NCBI GenBank assembly: GCA_964542745.1
Contig: CAZIVR010000033.1
Coordinates: 1-33,435 of the forward strand
Source of the DNA: DATKAB01 sp964542745
GTDB taxonomy: Bacteria > Eisenbacteria > RBG-16-71-46
Direction of reading: 5' to 3'
Length of the DNA stretch: 33,435 nucleotides
The translations under genes and the position numbers were made by a program. The notes under the pieces are model-generated. The model saw only the letters and a program-made list of their open reading frames with translations. It made no database searches and was not told the DNA's origin. Of the stretch, positions 31,899 through 33,435 are shown piece by piece; position 1 is the stretch's first letter; each line of letters begins with the position of its first letter.

Positions 31899-32366
31899 TC
31901 ACCCCGCTGTCGGCAGTGGCCCCACGAAGGTGATGCCGAACTCCCGGCACGCCTTGCCGATCATCTCGCCCGTGATCTCCGCGTGTTTCTCAGGACCGGA
32001 GATGGCACGGTAGAACTCGGCATGGCGAGGGGTGGTCAGGATCAGGTAGCGGGCGTGCTTCGATTCGATGCGGAAGCCGTGGACCGTTCCGCGCGGAATG
32101 TGGACGAACGATCCGGCCGGGGCGATCGTCGCCGGCTGCTCACCGAGGAAGAACGCGATGCTGCCTTCGAGCACGTAGAACGATTCGACGTCCTCGTCGT
32201 GCCGGTGGAGCGGAACGCTGATGCCGTGGTTCGACGTCTCCTCGACCAGGCCGAACTCCCCGCCGGTAAGCGCGCCGGTGGCGAGAAAGTGCGTCTCGGT
32301 CACGCCCATCCAGCGCACCTCGCTCTCGCCGGGCCGAAACAGGTAAGCCTTCGCTGGATCTCCCAT
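31899..32366 (-). CDS. Cupin-domain protein
   Basis: 155 aa with a single cupin barrel. Motif 1 is PLHRHDEDVESFYVLEGSIAFFLG, which supplies the His-x-His and Glu metal ligands; motif 2 is PAGSFVHIPRGTVHGFRI with the last His. Single-domain cupins of this size include dioxygenases, isomerases and ligand-binding proteins; the substrate cannot be told. ATG 32366 has an excellent ribosome site (AAAGGAGG). It begins 9 bp after the stop of the lipoprotein gene and is very probably co-transcribed with it. Confidence 0.85.
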   Translation of the reverse strand: MGDPAKAYLFRPGESEVRWMGVTETHFLATGALTGGEFGLVEETSNHGISVPLHRHDEDVESFYVLEGSIAFFLGEQPATIAPAGSFVHIPRGTVHGFRIESKHARYLILTTPRHAEFYRAISGPEKHAEITGEMIGKACREFGITFVGPLPTAG

Positions 32367-32375
32367 GGGCCTCCT

Positions 32376-33107
32376 TTAGAACACGAACGCGAGCAGTTCG
32401 AAGATCGGGCCCTGGCTCTTGAACTTGCGTGGCATCGCGTAGACCTGCTTCTCCTCGGTCTCGGTGATCTGGTAGCCGACCCGAATCCCGAGGTCGAGCT
32501 CCTCCGTGCGGATCGGGATCAGGTTCACGTGCGCTTCGCGTCGCCACCCGGGAAGCGGTTGCTTGGAGTCCATGAAATTGAAGACCGGTTTGAAGTAGTA
32601 GCCGTCCCGGTCCTTGAGCGAGCCGAACACCCGGGCGATCGAGCCGTCCACGCTGATGAAAGGCATGACGCGCAGGAACACCATGGGCCCGAGCGTGATG
32701 CCCGAATAGTCGAGCGCGACGGGGCTGCCTTCGAAGTCCGTGCTGAAGTAGCCGATCGTGAGGCCAAAAGCGGCCATGTCGTTCGCCGCGTTCACCACGA
32801 TGTCGCTGTGCCATTGAATGGCCCGTTCGTACGTCGTGTCGCGCATCCCCGTGAGCGACGCCTCACTGCGCCCCATGCTCGCGCCGAAGGCGAGGGCGCC
32901 GGCCCAACTCGAGCTTTCCTTCCATCGGTAGGTCGTCTTGCGGAGGTAACCCGGCCGGCCGGCGTCCGAGTACGTGGTCCTGCTCCGCTCCCCGATCCGG
33001 TCGCGGAGCCCACCCGGGCCGTAGTTGCCGTAGCCGGCGGCGCAGCCGATCAGGGGCAGGCAGAAGAGAAGGGGCAGGAGCGGGCGCAACGCGGCGGCAC
33101 GCGACAT
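32376..33107 (-). CDS. Putative lipoprotein, outer-membrane beta-rich, unknown family
   Basis: 243 aa from ATG 33107, with GGAGA upstream. The signal MSRAAALRPLLPLLFCLPLIGC has a good lipobox (LIGC, Cys22). The mature chain is beta-rich with alternating strands and ends in a terminal Phe (FELLAFVF), as seen in outer-membrane barrels; a lipidated small barrel or surface beta-sandwich is possible. Residues such as DIVVNAANDMAAFGLTIGYFSTDFEG and YSGITLGPMVFLRVMPFISVDGSIARVFG look like barrel strands. No family recognised. It is the first gene of a pair with the cupin. Confidence 0.75.
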   Translation of the reverse strand: MSRAAALRPLLPLLFCLPLIGCAAGYGNYGPGGLRDRIGERSRTTYSDAGRPGYLRKTTYRWKESSSWAGALAFGASMGRSEASLTGMRDTTYERAIQWHSDIVVNAANDMAAFGLTIGYFSTDFEGSPVALDYSGITLGPMVFLRVMPFISVDGSIARVFGSLKDRDGYYFKPVFNFMDSKQPLPGWRREAHVNLIPIRTEELDLGIRVGYQITETEEKQVYAMPRKFKSQGPIFELLAFVF

Positions 33108-33278
33108 GGGAAGTCTCCGAGAACATTGGACCGGGCGCTCCAGCGCGGTGCGAACTCGGGCGAAGCTCCCGCGGCCGCGGCCTCTCCCGGCGCCCGGATG
33201 CGCGCGACGAGGCGCAACGAGGCTACGCGAGAGTTCGGGCGCCCCCAAGAGAATTTTTCTTCGGGCGCGGACCGCCGC

Positions 33279-33307
33279 CTGAATCGCGCGCTTGGTCGTG
33301 GTACGGT
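33279..33307 (+). promoter_or_regulatory. Promoter candidate of the last kinase gene
   Basis: CTGAAT (33279-33284), a 17-bp spacer and TACGGT (33302-33307). A leader of about 78 nt with AAGGGAG before ATG 33392 would follow. Confidence 0.4.
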
Positions 33308-33391
33308 GCCGCGATCCACTTTCGCGTGCGGGCTCCTTTCGGCCGCGGCGGCTGGGACATCCGGGAACTCACCGACCCAAGGGAGCCGTTC

Positions 33392-33435
33392 ATGATCGGC
33401 ACGCGCATCGTGCACTACGAAGTCCGCGAGAAGCT
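33392..33435 (+). CDS. Ser/Thr protein kinase, N-terminal fragment cut by the window end
   Basis: The first codons read MIGTRIVHYEVREKL, the usual start of bacterial Hanks-type kinases just before the glycine-rich loop; compare GQQILHYRLTEKLGEGGMG of the kinase at 12670. ATG 33392 follows AAGGGAG by 6 nt. Only 14 complete codons are present, so the domain content is unknown; the assignment rests on this short but characteristic start. Confidence 0.65.
   Translation, partial: MIGTRIVHYEVREK

Noticed and set aside
1..33435. CRISPR array, rRNA or prophage
   Set aside because: No regularly spaced repeats, no rRNA-like blocks and no structural phage genes were seen.

Overview
The window is very GC-rich, densely coded bacterial chromosome. 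The best taxonomic hint is the combination of a secreted LamG protein ending in a FlgD/Ig-type module (30804-31808), Ser/Thr kinases carrying TolB-like propellers, and short lipoproteins and outer-membrane proteins of unknown family. This is typical of uncultured Gram-negative lineages such as candidate phylum Eisenbacteria and its relatives; the assignment is an inference and no rRNA is present.

Layout. 95-1947: an Lrp/AsnC regulator coupled to L-lysine 6-aminotransferase. 2036-4850: a DinB-like protein, a small lipoprotein and a LytS/LytTR two-component pair. 5072-8453: a SAM methyltransferase, a Nudix-metallo-beta-lactamase fusion and an EamA transporter, closed by a strong hairpin. 8509-13942 (minus strand): a CsgG/TolB-N-like lipoprotein, a membrane Ser/Thr kinase with a propeller sensor, and a beta-barrel porin; the lipoprotein and porin share a promoter-like motif. 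14148-21969: a GT-C glycosyltransferase with TPR tail, Uup ABC-F ATPase, YaeQ (apparently starting at CTG), a lipoprotein, a DUF6498-like membrane protein and a BaiN/HI0933-type flavoprotein. 30804-end: the LamG protein, a cupin, a lipoprotein and the first codons of another Ser/Thr kinase.

The main discovery is between 21888 and 30475. A perfect 25-bp direct repeat, about 8.56 kb apart, lies inside the 3' end of the flavoprotein gene. The left copy is in the intact gene; the right copy is followed by an alternative, homologous end of the same gene. Between the copies base composition drops (32 of 60 G+C at 24361-24420, against 46 of 60 at 21241-21300), and all cargo looks like defence: a type III-like Mod methyltransferase, a Res helicase-nuclease with a HEPN-like RNxxxxH tail, a PIN nuclease coupled to res by an ATGA overlap, a Clp-fold SDH-type serine protease and a small unknown protein. 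No integrase is visible. I read this as a site-specific defence island that swaps the last codons of its target gene, carrying a restriction system augmented by two candidate RNases and a protease.

A second theme is transcription. Several genes (95, 14148, 19934) have a -10-like hexamer ending exactly 6 nt before the start codon, which suggests leaderless mRNAs.
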